A stretch of DNA of 64,000 nt from Salticus scenicus (Eukaryota > Arthropoda > Arachnida > Araneae > Salticidae), in contig OZ005649.1 in assembly GCA_963930645.1 (NCBI GenBank), forward strand, positions 40,750,164 through 40,814,163. The letters are read 5' to 3'. Within the stretch, counting starts at the first letter, position 1; every line of letters begins with the position of its first letter. Position numbers and translations under genes: made by a program. This document shows, piece after piece, positions 34,507 through 46,640 of this stretch. Below the pieces are notes generated by a model. The model was not told the DNA's origin, made no database searches, and worked only from the letters and a program-made list of their open reading frames with translations.

Positions 34507-35052
34507 ATTCTATTGAAGAAGGTAAAAGAAAGAAGAAAACTAAGAAAATGAAAAAAATCTAGGAAGCAAACAGATGATGAAAAAAACAGCAAAAAGAGAA
34601 CAGAAGAAGACAGTTCCGGTGAACACCAACTTTTTTTATTGATTGATAGAACCTCTACAGAGAGTAATCGATAGAGGAACTCCGGATGTAAACTCGTCTA
34701 TCCGCAGAAGCTTGATAAACGTTCCATCTGCAGAGTTAAGATGAAAAAAAGCCTTATGGAAGAAGTCTGTCTGTCAGCAAGGAATAATGAAAACAAACGG
34801 GTAAGAAGCCTTGAATTGAAGACTTTCATCAAAAACTTTTGCTCCTTCGAACCAAGTGATTCTGGGAGATTAATGGACGTTGTGCCTAAGCCTCCCGGAT
34901 GAATTGTCCGGGAGTTCACTGGGAAAAAGTTGGTGTTCACATGAACTAGCTTTCTCTGTTCTCTTCTTCCTGCTTTCATCACCATCTGTTTGCTTCCTAG
35001 ATATTTTTCCTTTTCTTAGTTTCCATCTTCCTTTTACCTTCTTCAATAGACT
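34507..35052. repeat. Inverted duplication, ~127-bp arms
   Basis: Left arm 34507-34633 (gattctattgaagaaggtaa ... gaacaccaacttttt) is repeated in inverted form at about 34924-35052 (aaaaagttggtgttcac ... ttcttcaatagactc), with roughly 15% differences and small indels. The 290-bp spacer contains cctcccggatgaattgtccg. The left arm continues the BEL/Pao Lys-rich frame, so part of that element was copied in inverse orientation. Confidence 0.75.
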
Positions 35053-35857
35053 CAGGGTGGTGTGATGCCTCGGGTTGAGTTCTGATCCCTGTTGAACTCA
35101 AGGGAGGGGGGGGGTTGAAAAGACTTCGCTCTCTTTGATGAAACGCAGAACCATGAGTCAAAAAATAATTGATCTGAACTTTGTGTATAAATATTTTTTT
35201 TTCTCTTTTTACAGCTGTTGTTATGCCTTTTTAGTTTGAATCTTGTAACCGCAGTGAAAAGACGTGTGTTCCATCGTCCGGTACAGATCATGATTCTTGC
35301 TTGTGTTTGTATGTGTTATATAAAAACTAAAAAAAAGACAACTGAGCACTTTCATTTTTTTTTTAAATATATGTCTTAATGCATCTCTGCCACTTTGAAA
35401 ATCAAGACAGAATAGCTGTACACCTCCCCGATGAATCCAGTTGGACCCATTTCCGATTATTATTTTAATAAAGAGTTTTATCATTAATTGGCGATAAATG
35501 ATTTTGGTAGGGACTGAAAGAAATCGATAGAGCAGCACGATTAAATGAATGAATAAAATTTTGCAATAATCCTGCTGTTACGATTTCCTCTAGGTCAATT
35601 TTAATTCCCATTTAGTTCCATTTGCTAACTTTTCTATTTTTTTCTGCAAAACGTCCTGTAGGGGACAATTTCTTGAAAGAATCTTTTTTTAAATAGTCTA
35701 TATGAGGAAGTATCTCATGAACAGTCCCTATACGAAATTTGGTGACAAACATTCGTCCGTTTTTGATGAAGAATTATGTTTAAAGTAAAAGTTTAATCAT
35801 AACCAATCCTCATTTAAAAAATTTATAGAAGTGCAAAAAACTTACTAGCAGTAAATA
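35053..35857. other. Intergenic DNA, no gene seen
   Basis: G run at 35106-35113, AT-rich sequence, no recognisable ORF. Confidence 0.45.
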
Positions 35858-35902
35858 TTGTATGCAATAGGTTGTATGCAATATACAACCTATTGCATAC
35901 AA
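35858..35902. repeat. Perfect 20-bp hairpin
   Basis: ttgtatgcaataggttgtat and its exact complement are separated by 5 bases (gcaat). Half of the arm, tatgcaata, is itself repeated. Confidence 0.85.
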
Positions 35903-37882
35903 CCTATTATGTACAAAAATATACTGTATATAATAGATTTTCAATTGACGGTTTTATTTTTTTTTAGACCTATCCCCGCCTTTAACAAATAGGTCCATGC
36001 TGCGATACTTAAATTGACTGAATCATAGCTTTTTAAGTATCATTTTTGCTCGAAACCGAGGATCATGCACAAATTAAAAGAAAAATTTTAGCCCTAATAA
36101 AATATGACTCGATTTAGAAAGCATCGAAGTATTATAATAAAATTTTAAAAATGCATTTTTTTTTTTTTTTTTTTTTTTTTAAGTTCATAACTGTAGTATC
36201 TTTACATACTTTGTTAAATACACTAAAAAAAAAAAATAAAATAAAAATAAAAATAATAATAATATAAATTGCATTAAATAAGGTTCTGGAACAAACAACT
36301 TTATTTCATGAAAGCATCCTCCTTTGCAAAACGAAACGCGATTGCAGCCCAGAATATGAAAATTAACAAATTACAATTTTTTGTCGTATGTTGTATTTCC
36401 TAATTTGGTTACAGCTGTCCAATACTTGTTAAAGAGAGCTCCTCCAGAAGGCAGAAATCTAATTCTTCGATATTCTAAATTACTTATTTTGTTTTTATTA
36501 GCTTCATTTATTTACTTTTTTTCAATAAATCTGTTTTTAATAAATGCAGAAAAACCGACAACGACTAAATGGTAAATTTTACACTTTGATTAAAAATTTT
36601 TCCGAAGCTAGTTTAAACTATGGCATTTAAAGCATTTCTATTTTTTTTCCTTTTTTTTTTTACACATTACTGTTATAGTAATGTTTGCAAGCATTTTTTA
36701 TATTTTATCTGAATTTTTATTTATTTTTTCATTCTCAATCGAGCAGCTATCCTTAGAAAACTGTAACATTTTTCTACATTATTTTAAAGTAATGACTAAC
36801 ATGTTCTGGTAAATAAATAGCTAAGAAAACTGAATTTTTCAATTCGGAAAATAAACTTGTAAAACTAAAGCTGTTAAAAAAAAAAAATAAATAAATAAAT
36901 AAAATACAAATTTATTATCTGTACGTCTTATAATTTAATTACACATCAAATGTTAGCTAACATAAATTCATTTAGTTTTAAATGTATGGCTTATAAGGGG
37001 ATTAAAATGATTCAATTTCTAAAACCTATAATTAACAAATATTTGTATCCCACTGAAATTTATGTTTGAGGTCTTTTCCAGTGTTACGGTTTCTTTTTAT
37101 TGAGTTTTGTTTCAGTCGGTTACGTCAGAAATTCTCTCTAACTGCCGATCGAGAACATATTTTATAGTGACTAAGTATTGATAAATTGTTCCAAAACAAT
37201 AACTGAAACAAATATCTACCTATAAATTTAAAACAGTTAATGACTTATAAATAATTAAGAGACTGCATTATAGTTTAAAGGAATTTATCTGTTTTGTTAA
37301 CCCACACAAACTTTATTAAACTATAAACTAATTATTTATTAAATGACAGAAATATTTAATATCTAAAATGATGCTAGAATGAAATATGTGCATGTTTATA
37401 GAAATTAATTATGGAAATTCTGCGCGTACTTTTGATAGCACAAAACTTCTGCTACAAGATAAGGATATTTTAGTACAGATATTTGTGTAATAGTATTGTA
37501 GCTGGCACAGATTATTTTTATAATAAAAGAATACACAGATTTTAATTTAAAGATCTAAAGTGGATATATAGGATAGTTAAAATTTAACTTCTGCTACAAA
37601 CAGCATACAGCGGATAAAAGAGGTGAGCAAATTACCACCAAATTTGGTATTTGGACGATTCGTAAAATGCGCTTCAAGTATCATAGAAATGGAGAAATCC
37701 TAGTTTTAAAAATGATTACTAGGTGGCACGTTGCATTAAAAAGTAGAAAATATTGCAAAGAGAATAACTGATATGAAAAACGTAAGGAATTGGAACGTTT
37801 AATTATAATTTGAATCCTAATTTATAGTAACAGAATGTACGTTTATTAAAGATAAAAGTTTGGATAAAATATCCTTAAAGTT

Positions 37883-37917
<35 letters not shown>

Positions 37918-38407
37918 CTTATTTATTTATTTCTTTATTTTTCAAAGCAACTGAATTTAAACTCATTCTATCATAAATAAAAACAAGTTTAACGATTTTG
38001 AATTTTTTGAATGTAAAAACAGAGCTTAAAAAATAATATCCATAGTTTAATGAGTATTTTTCATAATAAATGTCGCCATAGAATAATATAAGTTTCGTTT
38101 GGCGGCGACGGAGGAATAGTAAAAACTAAAGAGGAATCATACAGTCTATTACGCTATTTTGTGTCTATTTTTAAAGCACAGAGATGAAAATTGCTATCTA
38201 AAAGAAAAATATTAGTTATTTTGAAAAATTTGTAAATGAAGAGTGTGTTTTCCAATTATTTTCACATTTTTTTTTCTACAAACTTGAAAACAGATGACCA
38301 GAACCTGAATACAGCTTACTGAACAATATATCAGAAAATAAAAGACCATATGATTTTTTTAATCATATTAAAATTAAATAAAAAGTATACCTTTATGTTG
38401 AAACTAA
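35903..38407. other. Intergenic DNA, no gene seen
   Basis: Contains a T run at 36155-36180, (AAAT)n near 36227-36260 and 36888-36903, and (TTTA)n at about 37881-37935. No ORF worth calling. Confidence 0.55.
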
Positions 38408-39218
38408 TGTCAGGTTTATTAACCTGACATGATTATCTTAAAGCTTCAAAGTTAAGCAGAGTTGAAATAATAGAGTCCAGTGGAAACTGTATTGAGCAGG
38501 TAAAAAGAAATATCACAAGTTTTTCTTTTAAATAAAATCATTTATTTAAAAACTAGATTGATTTATCTAGTGAAATAAAAATATGGCAAACGAAAATAAA
38601 AATTATAATACATTTAGACGATTCGTTTAATATTCTTCAGGGCAGATATATTAGTACAGAGTAGTTACTGAAGCCTATACTATTACTGAAAGAAGCTTAA
38701 AAGTTTGCAGTTTTAAAATAACTATCATCCTCGAATTAATCTAAAAATATTTACTTAAACCTCATCTGAAAAACAACAGCTTTCTACACAAGCTTTAATA
38801 TTGTCGAGGTTATCAAGGAAAAATTTAAACTGAAATATACAAACTGCGTTTAACGCCAGCTTCTTTATTACCGGGATTCACCTCGGCACTAACACCGAAA
38901 AAGCCACACGATTGCATTTCTGCTACGCTACTTATTCAATTCAGGCAGATGACGTAGGCTTATGTCATTTGCATACGGATAGCTTCGGCTAACGTATTAA
39001 TATTTTATGCTAAAATAAATTTTAAATAAACTATGAGTTTTTAAATATTTATTAACTTAAAATTATAAAAGTAAATAGAAGATAAATTACTTAGATTTTT
39101 AATAACCATCGGTTTTAATAAAAAAAAAGGAAAAATAGTTAAACTAAAGAGGGAGTGAAACTGAATAAAACATTGAGTGTCAAGAACATACTAATATTTT
39201 AAATTTCTAAACCTAACA
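38408..39218 (-). repeat. 3' LTR of copia element (left)
   Basis: Begins tgtcaggt and ends acctaaca on the plus strand, which is TG...CA in element orientation. Against the right LTR it shows two substitutions (t/a near 38418, c/t near 38959) and two one-base length changes (a T run near 39002, an A run near 39128). The outer 22 bases are palindromic. Confidence 0.95.
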
Positions 39219-39236
39219 ATAAGCCCCCCCTCTTGA
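39219..39236 (-). promoter_or_regulatory. Polypurine tract of copia element
   Basis: On the minus strand, aagaggggggggctta lies directly before the 3' LTR (plus strand 39223-39233 reads gccccccctct). This is the expected site for priming plus-strand DNA synthesis. Confidence 0.75.
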
Positions 39237-39699
39237 CACTCAACCGAGACCATGAAAAAATATAAATATATCTGCCCTGAATTTACAAGTTCACATCATA
39301 TTATTTGAGTAACAAAAAAAACTTGTATGTAAAAAAAACATAAGTTGACAGATTCAACAACGACTTGCTACTAATCGTCTTTCTTTAGTATATTTCAAGA
39401 GCAAAGCAATATAGTCCAATTTTTGCAATGCTTCATTTCGACGTTATACAGAAAATTCTTCTTGCTATGAAGATATAATATAAATAATTAAGCATTGACA
39501 TGTACATAAATTAACTAATATATGATATAAAACAAGTATATACATTTTGCAATATAATAAACACTTTGAGAAATACATTTGCATTTTCATAATAAAGAGA
39601 AAAACATTCTGTTCTCTTTAGAAATAAATAACTTAAAAAAAATAGAAACTTATTTCCTTAATTCTTTTCTCTTCAAAATTTACTCCTTTAATATACATG

Positions 39700-41277
39700 T
39701 TACTCAGTAGATGAAAATAGGCTACTTATGAAAAGAGATAACCCGTATTTTGTTAACGGTTTCGTGAAAATATCTGACCAATTATTTGCACTTTTAACAT
39801 GTTTAATATTAAATATGTTTTTATAAATCAAATCCCTTATAAAAAATAATTTTACGTCAATGTGTTTGGTACGATAGTTTTCAATGGGAGACTTTACGAA
39901 ATATATAGCAGCCATGTTATCGACTAAAAGTAAAGATTTTTCTTTAGTACCCTGTATTAGTTTTTTATTAAAGCATTCTTCTAAAATTCTATCGAACCAT
40001 AATAGTTCTTTTGTAGCTTCGGTCATGGCTACGAATTCAGATTCCATAGTACTTAAACTGATACATTTTTCCTTAAACGTTCTCCAAGCTACAGGTGAAT
40101 TATCGAGTAAAATCAGCTGTCCCCACATTGAAGTCCTATCGTCTCTGTTGGCCGCAAAATCAGCGTCTGAATAAACAGTAATATGTGGTTCCCTGCACTC
40201 AAGTTTTAACTTTAAATTTTCGGTATAACAAACATAACCTAAGAGTTTTAACAGGCCATTCCAATGCATTATGCCAGGATTACTTTGGAATTGGGCAAAA
40301 ATATTAACCGCGTACGATATGTCAGGTCTAGTTCTATTAGAGAGAAACGATAAGCAACCTAAAATGCTTCTATAAGGATATTTTGACATTTCTATTGTTT
40401 CAGCGTTAGTTTGAGGACACTGAGATTTTGAGTAAATTATCCCTTTACTAATGGGGAGAGATGATATAGGAAAATTAAAATTTTTAAATCTGTTACATAT
40501 TTCACTAATATATGAATGTTGATGGATAGTTAAATTTCCATTATTTTCCTCGAATTCTACACCCAATAGTTTACGGGTTTTTCCTAAGATTTTTAAATCA
40601 AAATTTTTACTCAATAAGTCCACTACTTCATCTATATGATTTTTAAATTTTGCAAACAATACAATGTCATCGACATACAATAATAAAATTACTTTCTTGT
40701 TAAAAATATAAACACAGTTACTCCATGAAAATTTGTTAAAACCTATATTGATCAAAATTCTATTCATTTCGAAAAACCAGGCTCTACTACTTTGGTGAAG
40801 GCCGTATAAAGCGCGATTTAATTTACAAACGAATTTTTCTTTTCCAATCTCGATGAAACCCGGCGGTTGAGACATATAAATATGTTCATCGAGTGGTGCG
40901 TAAAGATATGCACCTTTAATATCCAGTTGTAAATGAGTCCATCCTTTACATGAAACTAGCAATGAAAAGAAGAAGCGTATTACTCCAAAGTTAACGACAG
41001 GGCTAAAAGTATCGTCATAACTTTCTCCTTTTATCTGTTTATATCCCTGCGCCACCAGTCTAGCTTTAAAACGAGCTATTTCCCCCCTTTCATTACGTTT
41101 AAGAGTGAAGACCCATCTACATCCTAAAATATTAGTATTTGGAGGTGATTTTGTAAGGTGCCATACATTACGTTCCCGAATAACATCCATTTCTTCTTTC
41201 ATAGCCTGCAACCACTGATTTTTATAAGGAGATTTTAAGACCTGTTTAAAACTCGTTGGGATTTGATCTACGTCTAG
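39700..41277 (-). pseudogene. Copia reverse transcriptase and RNase H
   Basis: A 503-codon ORF (41211 to 39700), with its frame continuing upstream without interruption to the stop at 41278-41280. It starts with NQWLQAMKEEMDVIRERNVW, LGCRWVFTLKRN and RFKARLVAQGY, the standard opening of copia RT, followed by DTFSPVV, QLDIKGAYLYAPLDE, RALYGLHQSSRAW and the active site YVDD (plus strand 40666-40677). RNase H follows, with VYSDADFAANRDDRTSMWG, STMESEFVAMTEATKELLW, VDNMAAI and a C-terminal KHIDVKLFFIRD. All expected catalytic Asp/Glu positions look intact. It is normally part of one Gag-Pol polyprotein; here it is separated from integrase by a TGA. Confidence 0.93.
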
Positions 41278-42860
41278 TCAATCGTTTTTCTTAGTTAAAT
41301 CAGGTTCAATCAAATTAAGTTCATTATCTGAATCAAGTTCACTATCTGAATTAATTTCATCAGAATTTAAAGTTTGTTCTGCACTAGAACAAGATTTTTC
41401 ATTAATTTTACCTACATATTTTTCTCTAGGACTGAAATTAAAAAGGTTTGGTTCATAAATTATACAATTTTTCTTACAATATTTTTTAACATCTTTATGA
41501 CATTTTAAACGTTCAGTTTTTCCAAATTCACAATAATAAACGTCGATTCTGTCACTAGTTTTACGGGGTACAAGAGTTCTAAACCATACAACCTCTCTGA
41601 GCGGGACTCGTTTAATTATATCTCGAGTTGATTTAATTTCCTCGTCAGACGAAGATTCAGAATGGTCAGGGTAAATCTGATATACATTAAAAGCATCTGA
41701 ATCAGCATTATTCAGACTTTCTGAATCAGACCCCTCATCTGAACATAACCAACTTTCATTTTCGCGGCCCATCACTGCTCCACTGCGCTCCCCAATATTT
41801 ATCGGTTCTTCAATTTTAACATTAATTGTTTCTATTGTTTTATTTTCATCTGGGAGCCATATCCTGTAACCTTTTGTACTAAGGGCGTAACCTATCATAA
41901 TTCCTTTTTTCGCTTTACGGTCAAGTTTGTTTTTAAGTTGTTTGGGTACCCCTACGTATGCTGTTGAGCCAAAAGCTTTTAAGTGCTTTACTGAAGGTTT
42001 ATAACCACCATACAACTCAAACGGTGTTTTCTCTAAATCAGTATGACAAATTCTGTTCCAGGTATACGCAAAGTATAAAGCGGCGTCTGGCCAAAAACTT
42101 TTATTTAACCCACTTTCGTCTAAAACTGTCCTCATACCGTCAACAATAGTTTGGTTAAATCTTTCTGCAACAGAATTTTGTTCCGGTGAATAAATGTTAG
42201 TAAATTCATGTTTTATGCCTTTCAGCTCACAAAAAGATTTAAAATTATTATTTTGAAACTCTTTCCCGTTATCTGATCTAATAGCTTTTACCTGACAGTT
42301 TAAAAATCTCTCCGCTCTTGTTACATAATTTCTAAAGTTTTTAAATACCTCAGTTTTTGCTTTCATAGGAAATATTGTTACTTTACGAGAAAAATCATCG
42401 ATAATTGATAAGAAATACCTTTGACCGTTTCGGCCAGTTATTTTGCATGGTCCCCATACATCCATATGTAATAACTCAAGAGGATGTCTAGACCTTATTT
42501 GACCATGGGGTTTAAAAGAAATTCGTCTTTGTTTATTAAGTTTACAAGTTTCACAAGAAGTTTCATTGACTTTTAATTTAGGAAGCCCCCTCACACTATC
42601 ATATTTACAAGTTCTGTCAATTAGTTTAGGACTAGCATGAGCAAAACGTCTGTGCCACATATTAAAACTGCCCTTTTGAGTATGTAAAACTTCAGTTTTT
42701 GTATCCTGAGAGTTTCTTTTACTTGAAGTTTTAGAAACTTCAAATTTAACATTTTTCGTTTCTTTGGATGGAATTTTTGGAAATAAATAATAAATACCCT
42801 CATGCAATTAAGCAGTAAATAAAAATTGATCATATTTGTTAGTTACTTTAATTTTACCAT
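41278..42860 (-). pseudogene. Copia integrase
   Basis: The reading frame 42807-41278 (509 codons) begins just after an in-frame TAA at 42808-42810; the same frame upstream reads VTNKYDQFLFTA, the usual end of the protease linker. It contains the GAG-pre-integrase block MWHRRFAHAS ... CETCKLNKQRR (HHCC zinc region), then HMDVWGP, IRSDNGKEF and SPEQNSVAERFNQT, giving an intact DD35E core. FWPDAALYFAYTWNR, 'TPFELYGGYKPSVKHLKAFG' and a long acidic Ser/Asp-rich tail follow. It ends at TGA 41280-41278, after which the RT frame continues in register. Confidence 0.92.
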
Positions 42861-43118
42861 CCCCCCCCCCTTAAATTTAGCTCCTGCAATATCCATCTTT
42901 GGAGCAGATATTAAATTTTTTCTCAATTTAGAGCAATACATTACATTAGTAAATGTTATATTTTGTTGACCAAATCGTAATTTAACATCACCAGTTCCTT
43001 CAATAGGAAAATCTATATTATCTATTGCAACAGCTAATCTTTCATTATACAATGGTTTAAAATTAGAAAACAAATTTTTATCACCACAAAAGTGATTACT
43101 CGCAGCCGAATCAAAAAG
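42843..43118 (-). pseudogene. Copia protease
   Basis: After an in-frame TGA at 43119-43121 the frame reads LFDSAASNHFCGDKNLFSNF, the copia protease active-site region, in which the usual Asp-Ser-Gly is Asp-Ser-Ala. 'MYCSKLRKNLISAPKMDIAGA' is the conserved second block. The frame ends at a run of ten C on the plus strand (42861-42870, G on the coding strand), where a one-base length change shifts it away from the integrase frame. The run is a likely site for either a real slip or a sequencing error. Confidence 0.85.
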
Positions 43119-43121
43119 TCA

Positions 43122-44107
43122 ATTGCTTTTGTCACACACATTTTTACTTAAATTAGCAAAAGTAAAAAAAACCTGGTTAGAGTCCTTTCTGGTTCGTCTC
43201 GGGAGTATGGAACGGCCTCTTCTCTGGGAATGGTCAGGTTCTTTCTGGTTAGATCTCTCAGGACTGGAATCACTGGTAGTGGATACAGTTGCCTCTGGAG
43301 GTTTAGCTCGCCATGGTCTGTGAGGGGATTGAGCACGTTGCCTCTGGAAAAATGGAGACTTTCGGCGTTGATACACTTTCGATGTTGATCTTGGCTCGAA
43401 GTTTTCCTTGAATTTTGACAAAAACGACTGATGTGTCCCGGAACTCTACAGCGGAAACAGGTCACATTTAATCTTGAGTACTGTGTGCTGTAACTCTCAA
43501 TGAAAAGTTCATCACACTTGTCATGATCACGCAGTTCTATCCTTGATTCTTCACTAATTAATTCAACTAAAATATCTTTAAATACAAATTTATCATCGGG
43601 CCACCTAAGTATGCTCTGAACTATACTATCGAATTTCTCTGGGAGATAACAAAGCAACTGGAATGATAGATAACCTTCCTTCATTGGCTGGTCAATTGCT
43701 TCTAAAAGTTCAGCTATTCTCATGAGTCTAGCAGCATACATATCAATTTTCTCGCCACTTTTTATTTTACATGAAAACAGTTCGCTGCACAACTGCATGT
43801 GGCGTACTCGGTTATCAGGATAAAAATGTTGTTTTAATTTTTTCCATATCTCAGCTGGATCCGTTAATTTCTCTATAATCCGACGAAAGTCCTTCTCAGT
43901 ATTGAGGTATAAAATAGATAAAGCAAGTTTTGACCTCGTATTATAATCTTTTAATTCTTTCGGATCAGCTGATGGTCTCGGTTTTTCCTCGGTTCCGATT
44001 ACGATATCCCAGGCGTTCTTTTCAAATAATAAAAACTTCACATCAACTGCCCAATTACAATAATTCGTAGCATTGAGTTTTTCTATACTATGCTGTATCA
44101 TTGCCAT
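43122..44107 (-). pseudogene. gag: Copia gag
   Basis: Starts at ATG 44107 with MAMIQHSIEKLNATNYCNW, typical of copia Gag (UBN2-type region: W......L, later 'IWKKLKQHFYPDN'). KSGEKIDMYAARLMRIAELL and LCYLPEKFDSIV are also family-typical. A CCHC knuckle CFRCRVPGHISRFC lies at about 43430-43472. Just after it the frame must move by -1, near 43418-43424, into an Arg/Ser-rich frame (43421-43119) that leads to protease. The gag frame itself runs on to 43148 without meaning. The sequence at the shift is not a standard slippery heptamer, so a mutation is more likely than programmed shifting. Confidence 0.85.
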
Positions 44108-44242
44108 TCTCGTTAACTGTATTGGCCCCCCCTTCTTAAAGATTCTTATAAAACTTTGGGACCAATACGCCGGAAGAAAAACTTTACTTCATTAAACTTT
44201 GTCATTTTAAAACTTTCACTTAAACTGCTCAATACTGGGCAA

Positions 44243-44254
44243 TGGCCCATAACC
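44243..44254 (-). promoter_or_regulatory. Primer binding site, half-tRNA initiator Met type
   Basis: On the minus strand, five bases inside the 5' LTR, the sequence ggttatgggcca appears. It is complementary to the anticodon arm of eukaryotic initiator tRNA-Met (tgggcccataacc), the internal site used by Drosophila copia, rather than to a tRNA 3' end. Confidence 0.75.
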
Positions 44255-44259
44255 AAATA

Positions 44260-45070
44260 TGTCAGGTTTATAAACCTGACATGATTATCTTAAAGCTTCA
44301 AAGTTAAGCAGAGTTGAAATAATAGAGTCCAGTGGAAACTGTATTGAGCAGGTAAAAAGAAATATCACAAGTTTTTCTTTTAAATAAAATCATTTATTTA
44401 AAAACTAGATTGATTTATCTAGTGAAATAAAAATATGGCAAACGAAAATAAAAATTATAATACATTTAGACGATTCGTTTAATATTCTTCAGGGCAGATA
44501 TATTAGTACAGAGTAGTTACTGAAGCCTATACTATTACTGAAAGAAGCTTAAAAGTTTGCAGTTTTAAAATAACTATCATCCTCGAATTAATCTAAAAAT
44601 ATTTACTTAAACCTCATCTGAAAAACAACAGCTTTCTACACAAGCTTTAATATTGTCGAGGTTATCAAGGAAAAATTTAAACTGAAATATACAAACTGCG
44701 TTTAACGCCAGCTTCTTTATTACCGGGATTCACCTCGGCACTAACACCGAAAAAGCCACACGATTGCATTTCTGCTACGCTACTTATTCAATTCAGGCAG
44801 ATGACGTAGGTTTATGTCATTTGCATACGGATAGCTTCGGCTAACGTATTAATATTTATGCTAAAATAAATTTTAAATAAACTATGAGTTTTTAAATATT
44901 TATTAACTTAAAATTATAAAAGTAAATAGAAGATAAATTACTTAGATTTTTAATAACCATCGGTTTTAATAAAAAAAAAAGGAAAAATAGTTAAACTAAA
45001 GAGGGAGTGAAACTGAATAAAACATTGAGTGTCAAGAACATACTAATATTTTAAATTTCTAAACCTAACA
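44260..45070 (-). repeat. 5' LTR of copia element (right)
   Basis: 811 bp, starts tgtcaggt and ends acctaaca on the plus strand; carries the promoter in the minus orientation. Nearly identical to the left LTR. Confidence 0.95.
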
Positions 45071-46640
45071 ACTAATAACATCTCTTTTAATTAATCACGG
45101 AATATATGCAGTATGCTATTAACCGGGTTATGGCAAGTGAAATTTTATCGTTTTATTTGATTACTCGTTCAAGTTAAACAAACTTTTTCGTGTGAAATAT
45201 TTCTCTTTGTTATATGCATATATAAATTAAAATTAAAAAAAAACAGTAAACAAAATACATTTAGAAAATAATCACTTTTCAAAAAACAAACAAACAATAA
45301 ATAAATAAATAAATAAAAATACAGTTCTTCAACTAATTACATGTTTCAAGAGACATAGTTTTACTATTCAGTGGATAGGGATAAAAAGAAATAGATTAAA
45401 ATAAAAATGACCCTTTAAACTAGAACATATGATAAAAAGAAAATTCCTAAAAAAAAAAAAAAAAAAAAATGGTGTCAGGAAAAGATGCGACATTGCATGA
45501 TAAAATAGCTAATAGTAAATTTTAATTCTCTATAATTACTTGAAAAAGAAATAATTATTCTTCAAGAGGCTTGTTTTCTACTTTAAAATGAAAAAAAAAA
45601 AAAAAAAAAAAAAAGGAAAAGAATATATTTATTTTCGAGCCTTTAATTTTAAAGAAAATGTGATGTCATAAAAACTAATATACTTCATTAGATGTTTTCT
45701 TTACGTGAAATAAAACATATAAAAATGTAACTTTTGGAACAAATTAGTTTTTTAATAATAAAAAAAAAAATTAAGTAAAAATAACTATATCGTTTTATAT
45801 TAAAAAAAAAAAAAAAAAAGATTTTTAAAATTTATTTTCTAAAGAATGAAAATTTTTTTATTATAATAATTTGGCGGACCATTTGTAATTTTAAACACTC
45901 TAATACATCTGCTAATAACAGAATAGGTAAAGATTTTCTTTAGCATTGGGAAAGAGATGAAAAGTAAATTGCTTTAACTTTTGATAAAAAATAAAATAAA
46001 ATAAATAAATAAATAGAAGATAATGAATTGAATTGATAGATTTTAATTGCTACAAATTGCTGAATACGTTCTTTGCTGGGTAGAAAAAAAAAATTTTTTT
46101 TGAAAGCAAACAATTCTGAACATTTCATATTAATAATAATAATAACAATAATAATAATAAAGATTTCTTAATATTTAAGAATCGATCTGACAGGTTCTGA
46201 CCTTCAGAAAATTTTATAGCCATAGTATTTTATGACTTGTATACAATGACACACAAAAATATTTAGACACTTCAAGGTCAATGGTTGATATTTCTTTTAA
46301 GATCATTTTAAAATCGTTACACAATTTTAGCATAGTAAAATGAACGTACATTATTAAAAAGCTTAAAAAAAGGATTTCTTGGAAATTACCGCATATAGAT
46401 TTAATAATTAGTTTACTGGGTTACACACACGCAGACATAATAATAAAATAATAATAGTAATAATAATAATAATAATAATAATCGGATACGTTATGAATTA
46501 TACGTGACAACTACTGTGTGTATATTTCCAGTGTATTTTGCGAACATTGGTAGTGACAGTAAATACTTAATAAGTTTAGAATGGAAGTAATCCCATCATA
46601 TAGAAATGATCTAATTATATATATATATACAATACATATA
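45071..46640. other. Intergenic DNA with repeat fragment, no gene seen
   Basis: Many A and T runs (45451-45469, 45592-45614, 45801-45819), (AAT)n near 46126-46160 and 46440-46480. About 46200-46450 matches the tandem units of 16905-17960 (gcattaaaatcgttaca-like line, 'cttaaaaa.aggatttct', 'agtttactgggttaca'). Confidence 0.5.

Larger units (their letters stand above)
38408..45070 (-). mobile_element. Young Ty1/copia LTR retrotransposon, 6.66 kb
   Basis: Both 811-bp LTRs are present and differ at about four positions. The 5-bp direct repeat actaa flanks the element (38403-38407 and 45071-45075). Internal order on the minus strand is gag with CCHC knuckle, protease, integrase, reverse transcriptase, RNase H. 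Integrase before RT defines Ty1/copia. A primer binding site and a polypurine tract are in the right places. Despite the near-identical LTRs, the coding region carries at least two frameshifts and three stop codons, so this copy is unlikely to make its own enzymes unless these are readthrough sites or sequence errors. Confidence 0.95.

Noticed and set aside
39884..40174. Plus-strand ORF inside copia RT
   Set aside because: It is an antisense shadow of the RNase H/RT frame on the minus strand.
43410..43430. Programmed -1 frameshift between copia gag and pol
   Set aside because: The bases at the shift do not form an X XXY YYZ heptamer in the gag frame and no downstream structure was evident; a mutation is more likely.
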